A DNA stretch of 5,659 bases from an uncultured Solobacterium sp. (GTDB lineage: Bacteria; Bacillota_I; Bacilli_A; Erysipelotrichales; Erysipelotrichaceae). The DNA lies in the NCBI GenBank assembly GCA_937910655.1, contig CALEMV010000309.1, forward strand, positions 1-5,659. Reading direction: 5' to 3'. The notes beneath the pieces are model-generated. The model did no database searches and was not told where the DNA came from. It saw only the letters and a program-made list of their open reading frames with translations. Position numbers and translations under genes: made by a program. How positions within the stretch are numbered: the stretch's first letter is position 1; each line of letters begins with the position of its first letter. Positions 1 through 5,659 of the stretch are shown piece after piece.

Positions 1-582
1 GTCAAAGTCACAGTTGAAAATGATGTATACGCCGCTGCTCGTGGTGAAAACCAATACGGCGCAGGCAAAGGCTACAAAGATTTCATCTGCTTAACCTATG
101 GCACTGGCATTGGTGGAGGAATATACCTAAATGGGCAACCATACTATGGTGCAGGTAAATCTGCAGGTGTCATGCTAGGCGGTATGATATTGCAATCATC
201 AATAGTTAATAAACCATGGGATGGTAGTTATGAATCTCTAGCATCCACAACTGCACTCATCAAAAATGCACAACAAGTTAATCCATGCATTACAAATGGA
301 AGAATCTTATTTGAACACTTAAATAATCCTGAAATGAAAGCGGTTTTAGATGCTTGGATTGAACTGATTGCGATTGGGTTATGTTCTTTAACACACGTAT
401 ATAACGTACCACTATTCATCCTTGGCGGTGGTATACTCGAACAAGAATATGTATTTAACAACATTAAAAAAGCATATCAAAAATATGTAATTCCAGGCTT
501 TGGTGGTGTACAAATTCACCAAGCAAAGCTTGGAAATAAAGCGGGTATCTATGGTGCACTTGCATTAAATATCAGTAGATAA
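1..582 (+). CDS. ROK-family sugar kinase-like protein, C-terminal part (5' end outside window)
   Basis: The frame is open from the first base, so the gene is cut at its start; 193 residues are visible, whereas ROK proteins usually have about 290-320, so roughly 100 N-terminal residues including the first phosphate-binding loop are missing. ROK proteins are mostly cytoplasmic ATP-dependent kinases of hexoses, amino sugars or glucosides; some are repressors. Seen here (visible numbering): a VEND motif whose D8 matches the catalytic base, followed by AAARGE; the GTGIGGG phosphate loop at 34-40; an LASTTAL segment at 80-86; and the C-terminal LGGGI at 141-145 with the GNKAGIYGALAL ending. The Cys-rich zinc motif of classical ROK kinases is absent, as in beta-glucoside kinase-like members. 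More unusually, where AGExGH is expected the protein reads AGVMLG (55-60), so the sugar-contacting Glu and His are not in place. ROK membership is firm; substrate and activity are unknown. It converges on the ABC operon and is not co-transcribed with it. Confidence 0.88.
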   Translation, partial: VKVTVENDVYAAARGENQYGAGKGYKDFICLTYGTGIGGGIYLNGQPYYGAGKSAGVMLGGMILQSSIVNKPWDGSYESLASTTALIKNAQQVNPCITNGRILFEHLNNPEMKAVLDAWIELIAIGLCSLTHVYNVPLFILGGGILEQEYVFNNIKKAYQKYVIPGFGGVQIHQAKLGNKAGIYGALALNISR

Positions 583-589
583 ATACAAC

Positions 590-615
590 AAAAGGAGTGG
601 TAATTCACTCCTTTT
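590..615. terminator. Bidirectional intrinsic terminator between convergent genes
   Basis: A perfect 10-bp inverted repeat, AAAAGGAGTG (590-599) and CACTCCTTTT (606-615), encloses a 6-nt loop. The A tract on one side and T tract on the other give a U-rich 3' stem end when transcribed in either direction, followed by AT-rich DNA. It begins 7 bp after the ROK stop codon and ends 5 bp before the last codon of the minus-strand ABC operon, exactly where a shared terminator for convergent transcripts would be expected. There is no long T run beyond the stem, so efficiency could differ between the two directions. Confidence 0.85.
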
Positions 616-620
616 CATAT

Positions 621-1703
621 TTATTCAGCGTGTGTTAAATTACGTTCTTCCGCATCATAATATACAGGGTTTACTAAGCGGATATAACATTCATCACCCA
701 CTGCCAAAACTTGGTGGTGTGGTGCTTGAATCTTTAATTCCTGTGTACCTAAACTTACATAATATTCTGTATATTCAGATAAGATAATACGCTTTGTAAT
801 CTTTGTCTTGATGCCAGACTCATGATTGATTTCAATCTCACTTGGTCTAGTCGCAAGCTTCACTGCTTTATCCATGTGTTTGATATCACATGGTAGTGGT
901 TGTGTTGTATCACCATCGGCATATACCTTGCCATCTCTATACTCAACCTTTGTGAAGTTAGATTCACCTAAGAAGTTATGTACGAATAAACTTACTGGCT
1001 TGTTGTAGAGTTCTTGTGGTGTGCCGATTTGGATGATTTCACCCTTGTTCATAACAAGTAGACGATCAGATAACGCCAAGGCTTCTGACTGGTCATGTGT
1101 TACGAATACGATTGTGAAGTTATATTCCTTTTGTAGACGCTTAATTTCAAAACGCATACTCTCTCTTAATTTTGGATCAAGGTTAGATAAAGGTTCATCT
1201 AATAATAAGATTCCTGGGTTAACAACGATAGAACGTGCTAACGCAATTCTCTGTTGTTCACCACCAGATAAATCAGATGGGAATACCTTTGCTTGGTCTA
1301 ATAAGTTCGTCTGTTTAAGCGCAAGATTTACACGTTCCTCAATCTCTGCCTTTGGGCGTTTTTGAACTTGTAACGGGAAGGCTACGTTATCAAACACGTT
1401 TAAGTGTGGCCATACAGCGAATGCCTGGAACACCATTCCTAAGTTACGGTGTTCAGGTGGAACATATAAGTTCTTCGCCTTATTGGATACAACCTTACCC
1501 TCTAAGCGAATTTCACCCTCACTTAAGTCTTCAAAACCTGCAAGCATACGTAGAGTTGTTGTCTTACCACATCCAGAAGGTCCTAAGAACGAGAAACATT
1601 CACCCTTCTTGATTGTTAGGTTGAAGTTATTTACTGCTGTCACTGTACCTAATGTTTTGGTCGTATAGTCTTTTCTTACATTTATTAATTCAATCTGATT
1701 CAT
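621..1703 (-). CDS. ABC importer ATP-binding protein B (AfuC/FbpC/PotA-like, with TOBE domain)
   Basis: 360-residue nucleotide-binding subunit that would hydrolyse ATP on the inner face of the membrane to drive the permease encoded just upstream. All motifs are intact: A-loop Tyr13, Walker A GPSGCGKT at 41-48, Q-loop Gln93, signature LSGGE at 145-149, Walker B ILLLDE at 165-170 with catalytic Glu170, D-loop SNLD at 173-176 and switch His203. The stretch AVWPHL after the Q-loop is typical of the ferric iron/phosphonate/polyamine importer group. After about residue 240 comes a beta-rich C-terminal region with a TRPSEI motif (286-291), read as a TOBE-type regulatory domain. It is the last gene of the operon and starts 2 bp after the permease stop. 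Its Shine-Dalgarno lies inside the permease's last codons, so its translation is probably coupled. It is clearly paralogous to, but different from, ATPase A. The family is certain; the transported substrate cannot be read from this subunit. Confidence 0.95.
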   Translation of the reverse strand: MNQIELINVRKDYTTKTLGTVTAVNNFNLTIKKGECFSFLGPSGCGKTTTLRMLAGFEDLSEGEIRLEGKVVSNKAKNLYVPPEHRNLGMVFQAFAVWPHLNVFDNVAFPLQVQKRPKAEIEERVNLALKQTNLLDQAKVFPSDLSGGEQQRIALARSIVVNPGILLLDEPLSNLDPKLRESMRFEIKRLQKEYNFTIVFVTHDQSEALALSDRLLVMNKGEIIQIGTPQELYNKPVSLFVHNFLGESNFTKVEYRDGKVYADGDTTQPLPCDIKHMDKAVKLATRPSEIEINHESGIKTKITKRIILSEYTEYYVSLGTQELKIQAPHHQVLAVGDECYIRLVNPVYYDAEERNLTHAE

Positions 1704-1705
1704 AC

Positions 1706-3430
1706 TTATACGCCCTTTCTTTCCTTCGTAATAAAGTTGATAATCCAGTTTACAACAACGATCAATAAGATTGTTAGAGTTGCAAGTGCTGAAGCTTGTG
1801 TGTAATATCCATCACTACGTAACATGTAGATAGCTACACCTAATGTTCTTGTATATGGTCCATACAAGAGTGAACTTGTTGTTAATTCACGCATTGCTGG
1901 CAAGAAGATTAGGAAGAAACCCGATAACATTGCAGGACGAATGAGCGGAAGTGTAATATCCTTGAGGGATTCTGTATGAGAAGCACCGCAAGAACGTGAA
2001 GCCTCTTCCAATGATGGGTGTACCTGTCTTAAGGCAGCGGAAGCTGCGTTCATAGAGAAAGACAAGTAACGTGCGATATAAGCAATGAAGATAATCCATA
2101 GTGTGTTATATAGGTTGATATTTAAGATCTTTCCAGACCATGCAAGAATGACACCGATTGCAAGTACTGTACCTGGTAAAGAGTATGGAAGTGTAGCTAA
2201 GAATTCCAAAGCACCCTTTCCCTTTGGCTTGATCTTGATGATTACATAAGCAATCATTACACCTAGTAACATCGCAAAGATACCTGAGCTTACTGCTAAG
2301 ATTAAGGAGTTGGAAACACCATCACGAACCATCTTGTCGTTGAATAAGATCTTTGTGTAGTTGCTGAAGTCGAAGTTACTTGGTACAAGTGGTAGACCGT
2401 AAGACTTCAATAGACCAACTAAGAAAATCATTCCTAATGGTACAACTACAATGATAACTAATGTCACGATAGAGATAATCAAGAGAGGAATCTTAGCAGA
2501 ACGTAATTTAATTACGGTTGGACGCATACTCTTACCCTTGATAATGTCATAGCTTCCAGACTTCAAGATAGCCTTCTGTAATAAAAGTGCTACAGATACA
2601 ACAACAACTAACAAGATAGATAGAATTGTCGCTTCACGAATACCCTGGAAGTCACCAGCAGCACGGTTAATCAGCTGGAAGATACGTGTTGGTAATGTGT
2701 AGATGTTCTGCGAGAATCCTAAGATAGAAGGGACACCAAAGTGTGATAATGATGAAATCATAATCAATAGCGCACCAGATGAAATTGCAGGCTTAACAAG
2801 TGGTAATGTAATCTTACGAATAACATATCCCTGTGAAGCACCAGCAATACGTGCAGATTCTTCGAGTGTTGGGTCCATTCTCTCTAATGCACTTACTACC
2901 TGCATGAATACAAATGGGAAGTAGTAAGAAACTTCAACGAAGATAATTCCCCAGATAGAGTTAATGTTAATCGGTGCCTTTGTTAAATGGAATGTAGACA
3001 TTAACCAGTTGTTTAAATATCCACCTCTACCCGATAACAATAAGTCCCAAGCCATGGCTCCAAAAAATGGAGGGAACATGTATGGAATGCTAAATAATGC
3101 ACGCATGAATCCCTTCATAGGAATATCACTACGTCCCAGTAACCATGCATAGAACAAGCCCATGATAGTACCGAAAATTGTTACCCAGAATGCAATGGTG
3201 ATTGTATTCCACATCGCACCGATGTTTTCTTTATTCAATAGAACTTTGAAGAAGCTATCTAATGCTAGTTTTCCATCTACGAATAAAGCATTCACAATAA
3301 TGGAGGCGACCGGAACAATCGCAATAATCGCAAGGATGATAAAGCTTGCGATAATCATAATTTTATCTAAAGAAAACTTACGACCATCTAGCGCAGCTAA
3401 ATCATTATTTAACGTTTTACGCTTAAACAT
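1706..3430 (-). CDS. Fused two-domain ABC importer permease (FbpB/AfuB/ThiP-like)
   Basis: 574-residue integral membrane protein forming the whole translocation pore: two homologous permease halves in one chain. About twelve hydrophobic segments can be seen, roughly at 24-50, 74-98, 108-132, 158-180, 216-238, 266-286 (first half) and 313-340, 372-398, 408-430, 442-462, 500-520, 546-568 (second half). Each half carries an EAA loop, the site where an ATPase docks: EESARIAGAS at 190-199 with the downstream LP and P214, and EEASRSCGAS at 475-484 with P495 and P499. This fused layout is usual in the ferric iron, thiamine, sugar-phosphate and phosphonate importer group. The start ATG overlaps the stop of ATPase A by one base (TAATG), and a strong AGGAGGAGG sits just upstream, fixing the start. 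Length and both halves look complete. The protein does not reveal the substrate. Confidence 0.94.
   Translation of the reverse strand: MFKRKTLNNDLAALDGRKFSLDKIMIIASFIILAIIAIVPVASIIVNALFVDGKLALDSFFKVLLNKENIGAMWNTITIAFWVTIFGTIMGLFYAWLLGRSDIPMKGFMRALFSIPYMFPPFFGAMAWDLLLSGRGGYLNNWLMSTFHLTKAPININSIWGIIFVEVSYYFPFVFMQVVSALERMDPTLEESARIAGASQGYVIRKITLPLVKPAISSGALLIMISSLSHFGVPSILGFSQNIYTLPTRIFQLINRAAGDFQGIREATILSILLVVVVSVALLLQKAILKSGSYDIIKGKSMRPTVIKLRSAKIPLLIISIVTLVIIVVVPLGMIFLVGLLKSYGLPLVPSNFDFSNYTKILFNDKMVRDGVSNSLILAVSSGIFAMLLGVMIAYVIIKIKPKGKGALEFLATLPYSLPGTVLAIGVILAWSGKILNINLYNTLWIIFIAYIARYLSFSMNAASAALRQVHPSLEEASRSCGASHTESLKDITLPLIRPAMLSGFFLIFLPAMRELTTSSLLYGPYTRTLGVAIYMLRSDGYYTQASALATLTILLIVVVNWIINFITKERKGV
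1713..1718 (-). promoter_or_regulatory. Weak Shine-Dalgarno of ATPase B, inside the permease gene
   Basis: On the minus strand AAAGGG lies 9 nt before the ATG of ATPase B, within the last codons of the permease. It is noticeably poorer than the AGGAGG sites of the lipoprotein and permease genes. With the 2-bp intergenic gap, this suggests that ATPase B relies partly on ribosomes finishing the permease. Confidence 0.55.
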
Positions 3431-4506
3431 TATGCCTCCTCCTTTTCATAATAGAACTTACGAACAAATTTCAAGCCAACTTCTTGGCCTTCCTTTGCCT
3501 TGCCGTACTTCATTACATCTAAAGCAGATTGTTGAAGACGGATTTGTTTATCACCTAATTGAATAAAGTAGTTTGTAATATTTCCTAGGAAAGTTTCTGT
3601 AACTACCTTACCCTTGATAGGACTTTCGTTATCAAATACTGCATCCATTGGTCTAAATGCTAATTGATATGCCTTTGCAGGATTTCTGAGTGCAGACTTT
3701 TCATCTAACTTCACTAATCCATTTTCCGCATGAATGTAGATACCATCTTCCTTCGTCACAACATCAACGAAGTTAGAAATACCTACAAATTCAAAGATAT
3801 AACGATCCTTAGGCTTCATAACGATATCGTAGTCGTTACCTAACTGACGGATATTACCTTGTTGGTCCATGATTGCCAAGCGATCACATAACTCCAAAGA
3901 AGCTTCTTGGTCATGTGAGATATACACGATTGTTGTTCCAATTGTCTTTTGAATCTCACGAATTTCCTTCAACATCTCTTGACGTAGTTTCAAGTCTAAG
4001 TTTGTGATAGGCTCATCTAACACAATTAATTCTTTTGATGATACAAGTGCTCTGGCAATCGCTACACGCTGCTGTTGTCCACCGGACAACTGTGATGGCA
4101 AGTGGTTAGCATAGCCTTCCATCTGTACCTGCTTGAGCGCATTCATTGCGATTTCCTGCATGTGTTTCTTATCCATTCTCTTCTTCTTTAATGGATACTT
4201 TACGTTTTCCAATACTGTTAAATGTGGCCATACCGCATAGTCTTGGAAAACAACACCAATATTTCTTCTTTCTGGTGGGATATTAATTCTCTTTTTAGCG
4301 TCGAAGACACAAGTTTCTCCAATAAAAATGGACCCTGTTTCAGGCTTGATAAAACCACAGAGAAGTCTAATCAATGTAGTTTTACCGCACCCTGAGGGTC
4401 CAATTACACCCATAATTTCGCCATCATTTACTTCTAATGATAGGTTTTGGATAATCTTTTTGTCTCCATAGCTAAAAGATACATCGTTAAATTGTACTTT
4501 TGCCAT
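3430..4506 (-). CDS. ABC importer ATP-binding protein A (AfuC/FbpC/PotA-like, with TOBE domain)
   Basis: 358-residue ATPase subunit, second gene of the operon. Motifs are complete: A-loop Tyr13, Walker A GPSGCGKT at 36-43, Q-loop Gln88 followed by DYAVWPHL, signature LSGGQ at 140-144, Walker B LIVLDE at 160-165 with catalytic Glu165, D-loop TNLD at 168-171 and switch His198. The C-terminal part from about 243 is beta-rich with an FRPMD segment (284-288) matching the position of the RP motif of TOBE domains. It starts 17 bp after the lipoprotein stop, with AGGAG 6 nt ahead of its ATG. Its own last codons (EKEEA) contain the ribosome binding site of the permease, and its stop overlaps the permease start. 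It differs from ATPase B throughout while keeping the same architecture and length, so the two look like an old duplication and not a recent copy. Function as an importer motor is secure; the substrate is unknown. Confidence 0.95.
   Translation of the reverse strand: MAKVQFNDVSFSYGDKKIIQNLSLEVNDGEIMGVIGPSGCGKTTLIRLLCGFIKPETGSIFIGETCVFDAKKRINIPPERRNIGVVFQDYAVWPHLTVLENVKYPLKKKRMDKKHMQEIAMNALKQVQMEGYANHLPSQLSGGQQQRVAIARALVSSKELIVLDEPITNLDLKLRQEMLKEIREIQKTIGTTIVYISHDQEASLELCDRLAIMDQQGNIRQLGNDYDIVMKPKDRYIFEFVGISNFVDVVTKEDGIYIHAENGLVKLDEKSALRNPAKAYQLAFRPMDAVFDNESPIKGKVVTETFLGNITNYFIQLGDKQIRLQQSALDVMKYGKAKEGQEVGLKFVRKFYYEKEEA
3435..3443 (-). promoter_or_regulatory. Extended Shine-Dalgarno of the permease, embedded in ATPase A
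   Basis: On the minus strand AGGAGGAGG lies within the last codons of ATPase A and ends 4 nt before the permease ATG. The tandem GGAGG allows two registers, with AGGAGG spaced 4 or 7 nt from the start. Together with the TAATG stop/start overlap this is a classic translational-coupling arrangement and supports the chosen permease start. Confidence 0.8.
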
Positions 4507-4523
4507 GGTTTTCTCCTAGTTGT

Positions 4524-5552
4524 TTATTTGAAAATCTTGTCGAACTTCTCTAAGATTTCTGCACTCTGTTCAGCGATTGCCTTGTCATCCGCAACCATTG
4601 CACGAGCGATAATTTCATCTAATGATAGTGTGCCTTCCTTCTTAACATCTCCACGGATTGGCATTGTGTCATTCTTCGCAAGAATTTCTTGTCCTTCCTT
4701 AGAAAGGATGTAGTCATATAAAGCCTTACCACCTTCTGGGTTTGGTGAGTCTTTGAGTAATGCGATTGGACTAGATACAGCGATTAAATCCTTTTCTGGA
4801 TATGTGAAACGAATTGTAGAACCCTTATCTGCTAGAGATTGTGTAACGTAGTCAACACCAATAGCTACCTTATAAGCAGCTGCAGCTACCTTTGTATGTG
4901 TAGAAGTTGTACCTGATTCTAATTCAGCACCGTGTTCTTTTAACTTCTCGAAGAATTCAACACCATATTCTGGGTTGTTCATTAAGCTAGCTACTAAGTA
5001 AAATGTTGTTCCGGATTCACCTGGGTCTGTCATAACAATCTGTCCCTTGAACTCATCCTTTAATAAGTCTTTCCAAGTCTTTGGAACTTCGTTTTCTGGA
5101 ACTGTATTTGTATTTGTTGTTAAGCCCATAACTACAAGACGTGCGCCTGTGTAGAAGTGTTCTGGATCTTTGAACTTTTCATCGATGTTAGCAGCTTCTG
5201 GAGATTCATAAGCTTCTAAGATACCCTGTTCCTTAAATGTTACATAGTTGGATGGGTCACCAATCCATACTAAGTCAGTTGCGATTTGACCAGATTGCTT
5301 TTCTGTCGCAATCTTTGTCGCAACCTTAGATGTGCCAGCTGCGTAATAGTCTAAAGAATACTCTGGATGAGCAGCTTCAAATCCTTCTTTTAAAGCTTCT
5401 AATTGTTGTTCCTTTAATGAGGAGTACAACATAACCTTTGACTTTCCACCTGAGTTTGTATTTTCAGTTGCTGTTGTGGAAGTTGTTGCAGGTTTATTTG
5501 TGCATCCAATTAACATTGCGGATGCCGCAAGTAGTAAGAAAAATTTTTTCAT
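4524..5552 (-). CDS. Substrate-binding lipoprotein of the ABC importer (AfuA/FbpA-like family)
   Basis: 342-residue extracytoplasmic binding protein, first gene of the operon. The N-terminus is a lipoprotein signal: two Lys, a hydrophobic core, then lipobox LIGC at 14-17, so Cys17 would be lipidated and anchor it to the membrane. A Thr/Ser/Asn-rich linker spans about 18-38. The mature fold begins with KVMLYSSL (39-46) and continues with TDLVWIGDP (92-100), DPGESGTTFYLVASL (176-190) and AIGVDY (230-235), the pattern of the two-lobed class that includes Fe(III), phosphonate, sugar-phosphate and thiamine binders. The FbpA iron ligands (an early His, a Glu, a Tyr-Tyr pair) are not evident: no His lies near strand 1, the Glu position appears to be Asp99, and only one Tyr (Y235) is in the usual region. 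The SGTT segment could suit an anionic, possibly phosphate-bearing ligand, but that is inference. The start is supported by AGGAGG 9 nt upstream. Family high confidence, substrate open. Confidence 0.92.
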   Translation of the reverse strand: MKKFFLLLAASAMLIGCTNKPATTSTTATENTNSGGKSKVMLYSSLKEQQLEALKEGFEAAHPEYSLDYYAAGTSKVATKIATEKQSGQIATDLVWIGDPSNYVTFKEQGILEAYESPEAANIDEKFKDPEHFYTGARLVVMGLTTNTNTVPENEVPKTWKDLLKDEFKGQIVMTDPGESGTTFYLVASLMNNPEYGVEFFEKLKEHGAELESGTTSTHTKVAAAAYKVAIGVDYVTQSLADKGSTIRFTYPEKDLIAVSSPIALLKDSPNPEGGKALYDYILSKEGQEILAKNDTMPIRGDVKKEGTLSLDEIIARAMVADDKAIAEQSAEILEKFDKIFK

Positions 5553-5561
5553 GATTTCTTT

Positions 5562-5567
5562 CCTCCT
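5562..5567 (-). promoter_or_regulatory. Shine-Dalgarno of the lipoprotein gene
   Basis: On the minus strand a full AGGAGG lies 9 nt before the ATG at 5552. It is a strong consensus site, consistent with the binding protein being the most heavily translated product of the operon, and it confirms the start that gives a proper lipoprotein signal. Confidence 0.85.
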
Positions 5568-5586
5568 GAGTTCACTTACTAACCAT

Positions 5587-5614
5587 ATTGTAGAAAGACT
5601 AGTGCATATTTAAA
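5587..5614 (-). promoter_or_regulatory. Candidate sigma-A-type promoter of the ABC operon
   Basis: On the minus strand, TACAAT (5587-5592, 5 of 6 to the -10 consensus) is preceded at a 16-nt spacing by TTTAAA (5609-5614, 4 of 6 to TTGACA). A start of transcription near 5580 would give a leader of about 28 nt containing the Shine-Dalgarno. An alternative -35-like TTGATA lies at 5641-5646, but only a poor T-rich -10 follows it. The region is AT-rich, so chance matches are likely. Confidence 0.45.
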
Positions 5615-5626
5615 ACTTAAAAATTG

Positions 5627-5645
5627 TGATATTATGTGAATATCA
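5627..5645. repeat. Perfect 7-bp inverted repeat upstream of the operon, candidate operator
   Basis: TGATATT (5627-5633) and AATATCA (5639-5645) are exact reverse complements separated by ATGTG. If the promoter at 5587-5614 is right, the centre lies about 56 bp upstream of the transcription start, a position more usual for an activator. If the TTGATA at 5641-5646 is the real -35, the repeat would overlap the promoter and suit a repressor. The arms differ at one base from the Fur-type half site TGATAAT, and the spacer is 5 instead of 1, so this is not a canonical Fur box. Confidence 0.4.
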
Positions 5646-5646
5646 A

Positions 5647-5658
5647 ATATTTAAATAT
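5647..5658. repeat. 12-bp perfect palindrome at the window edge
   Basis: ATATTTAAATAT is its own reverse complement and sits directly next to the TGATATT/AATATCA inverted repeat. It may be part of a longer regulatory region that continues past the window end. It is composed only of A and T in an AT-rich leader, so it could be chance. Confidence 0.3.
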
Positions 5659-5659
5659 C

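Noticed and set aside
228..464. Minus-strand open frame of 78 codons opposite the ROK gene
   Set aside because: It lies wholly inside a gene with clear ROK motifs, has no ribosome binding site noticed and no recognisable protein features.
826..1668. Several plus-strand open frames of 60-114 codons opposite ATPase B
   Set aside because: They mirror a gene with all ABC motifs; their compositions look like antisense translations of conserved ATPase codons, so they are treated as shadows.
3162..3566. Plus-strand open frame of 134 codons across the permease/ATPase A junction
   Set aside because: It runs antisense over two well-supported genes and over their coupled start site. Its hydrophobic stretches are the reverse reading of permease helices.
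4507..4523. Attenuator or processing hairpin between lipoprotein and ATPase A genes, as in many binding-protein operons
   Set aside because: The gap is only 17 bp and holds the ribosome binding site; no inverted repeat was seen there.
4447..4713. Plus-strand open frame of 88 codons across the ATPase A/lipoprotein junction
   Set aside because: It is antisense to two firm genes with no independent promoter, ribosome binding site or domain evidence.
5627..5645. Canonical Fur box regulating an iron importer
   Set aside because: The half sites resemble TGATAAT but the arms are 5 nt apart instead of 1 and the inner bases differ, so the 7-1-7 Fur pattern is not met.
1..5659. Mobile element, phage, defence system or CRISPR in the window
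   Set aside because: Every long coding region is accounted for by a ROK protein and an ABC importer; no transposase, integrase, nuclease, repeat-spacer array or terminal repeats were seen.

Overview
The window looks like chromosome of a low-GC, Gram-positive-type bacterium (Firmicutes/Bacillota). The signs are strong AGGAGG-type ribosome binding sites, a lipoprotein signal with a Thr/Ser-rich linker typical of surface-anchored binding proteins in cells without an outer membrane, AT-rich intergenic DNA and the standard genetic code. The protein style would suit an Erysipelotrichia/Clostridia-like lineage, but that is an impression and not a proof.

Layout. Positions 1-582 (+ strand) hold the C-terminal two thirds of a ROK-family protein (sugar kinase-like) whose start lies outside the window. 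A compact inverted repeat at 590-615 sits between this gene and the next, convergent operon and should terminate transcription from both sides. From 5552 down to 621 (- strand) runs one tightly packed four-gene operon encoding a complete ABC importer. In order of transcription it holds a substrate-binding lipoprotein (4524-5552), ATPase A (3430-4506), a fused two-domain permease (1706-3430) and ATPase B (621-1703). Gaps are 17 bp, a 1-bp overlap and 2 bp, so co-transcription and translational coupling are very likely. The remaining AT-rich 107 bp (5553-5659) is the operon's leader, with a strong ribosome binding site, a plausible promoter and two inverted repeats.

How it works together. The lipoprotein captures a solute outside the membrane and delivers it to the 12-helix permease. 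The permease has two EAA loops, one per half, each a docking site for one ATPase. The family (ferric iron / phosphonate / sugar-phosphate / polyamine-like importers, AfuABC or FbpABC type) usually supplies a single ATPase gene acting as a homodimer. Here two different, fully motif-complete ATPases flank the permease gene, which suggests a heterodimeric motor. Automatic annotation would probably say 'iron(III)', but the ligand residues known from FbpA are not evident in the binding protein, so the substrate is left open.

I see no mobile element, CRISPR array, tRNA or rRNA. The region is mostly an ordinary nutrient-uptake locus; the points worth a second look are the paired ATPases, the uncertain ligand, the upstream palindromes and the unusual sugar-site residues of the ROK protein.
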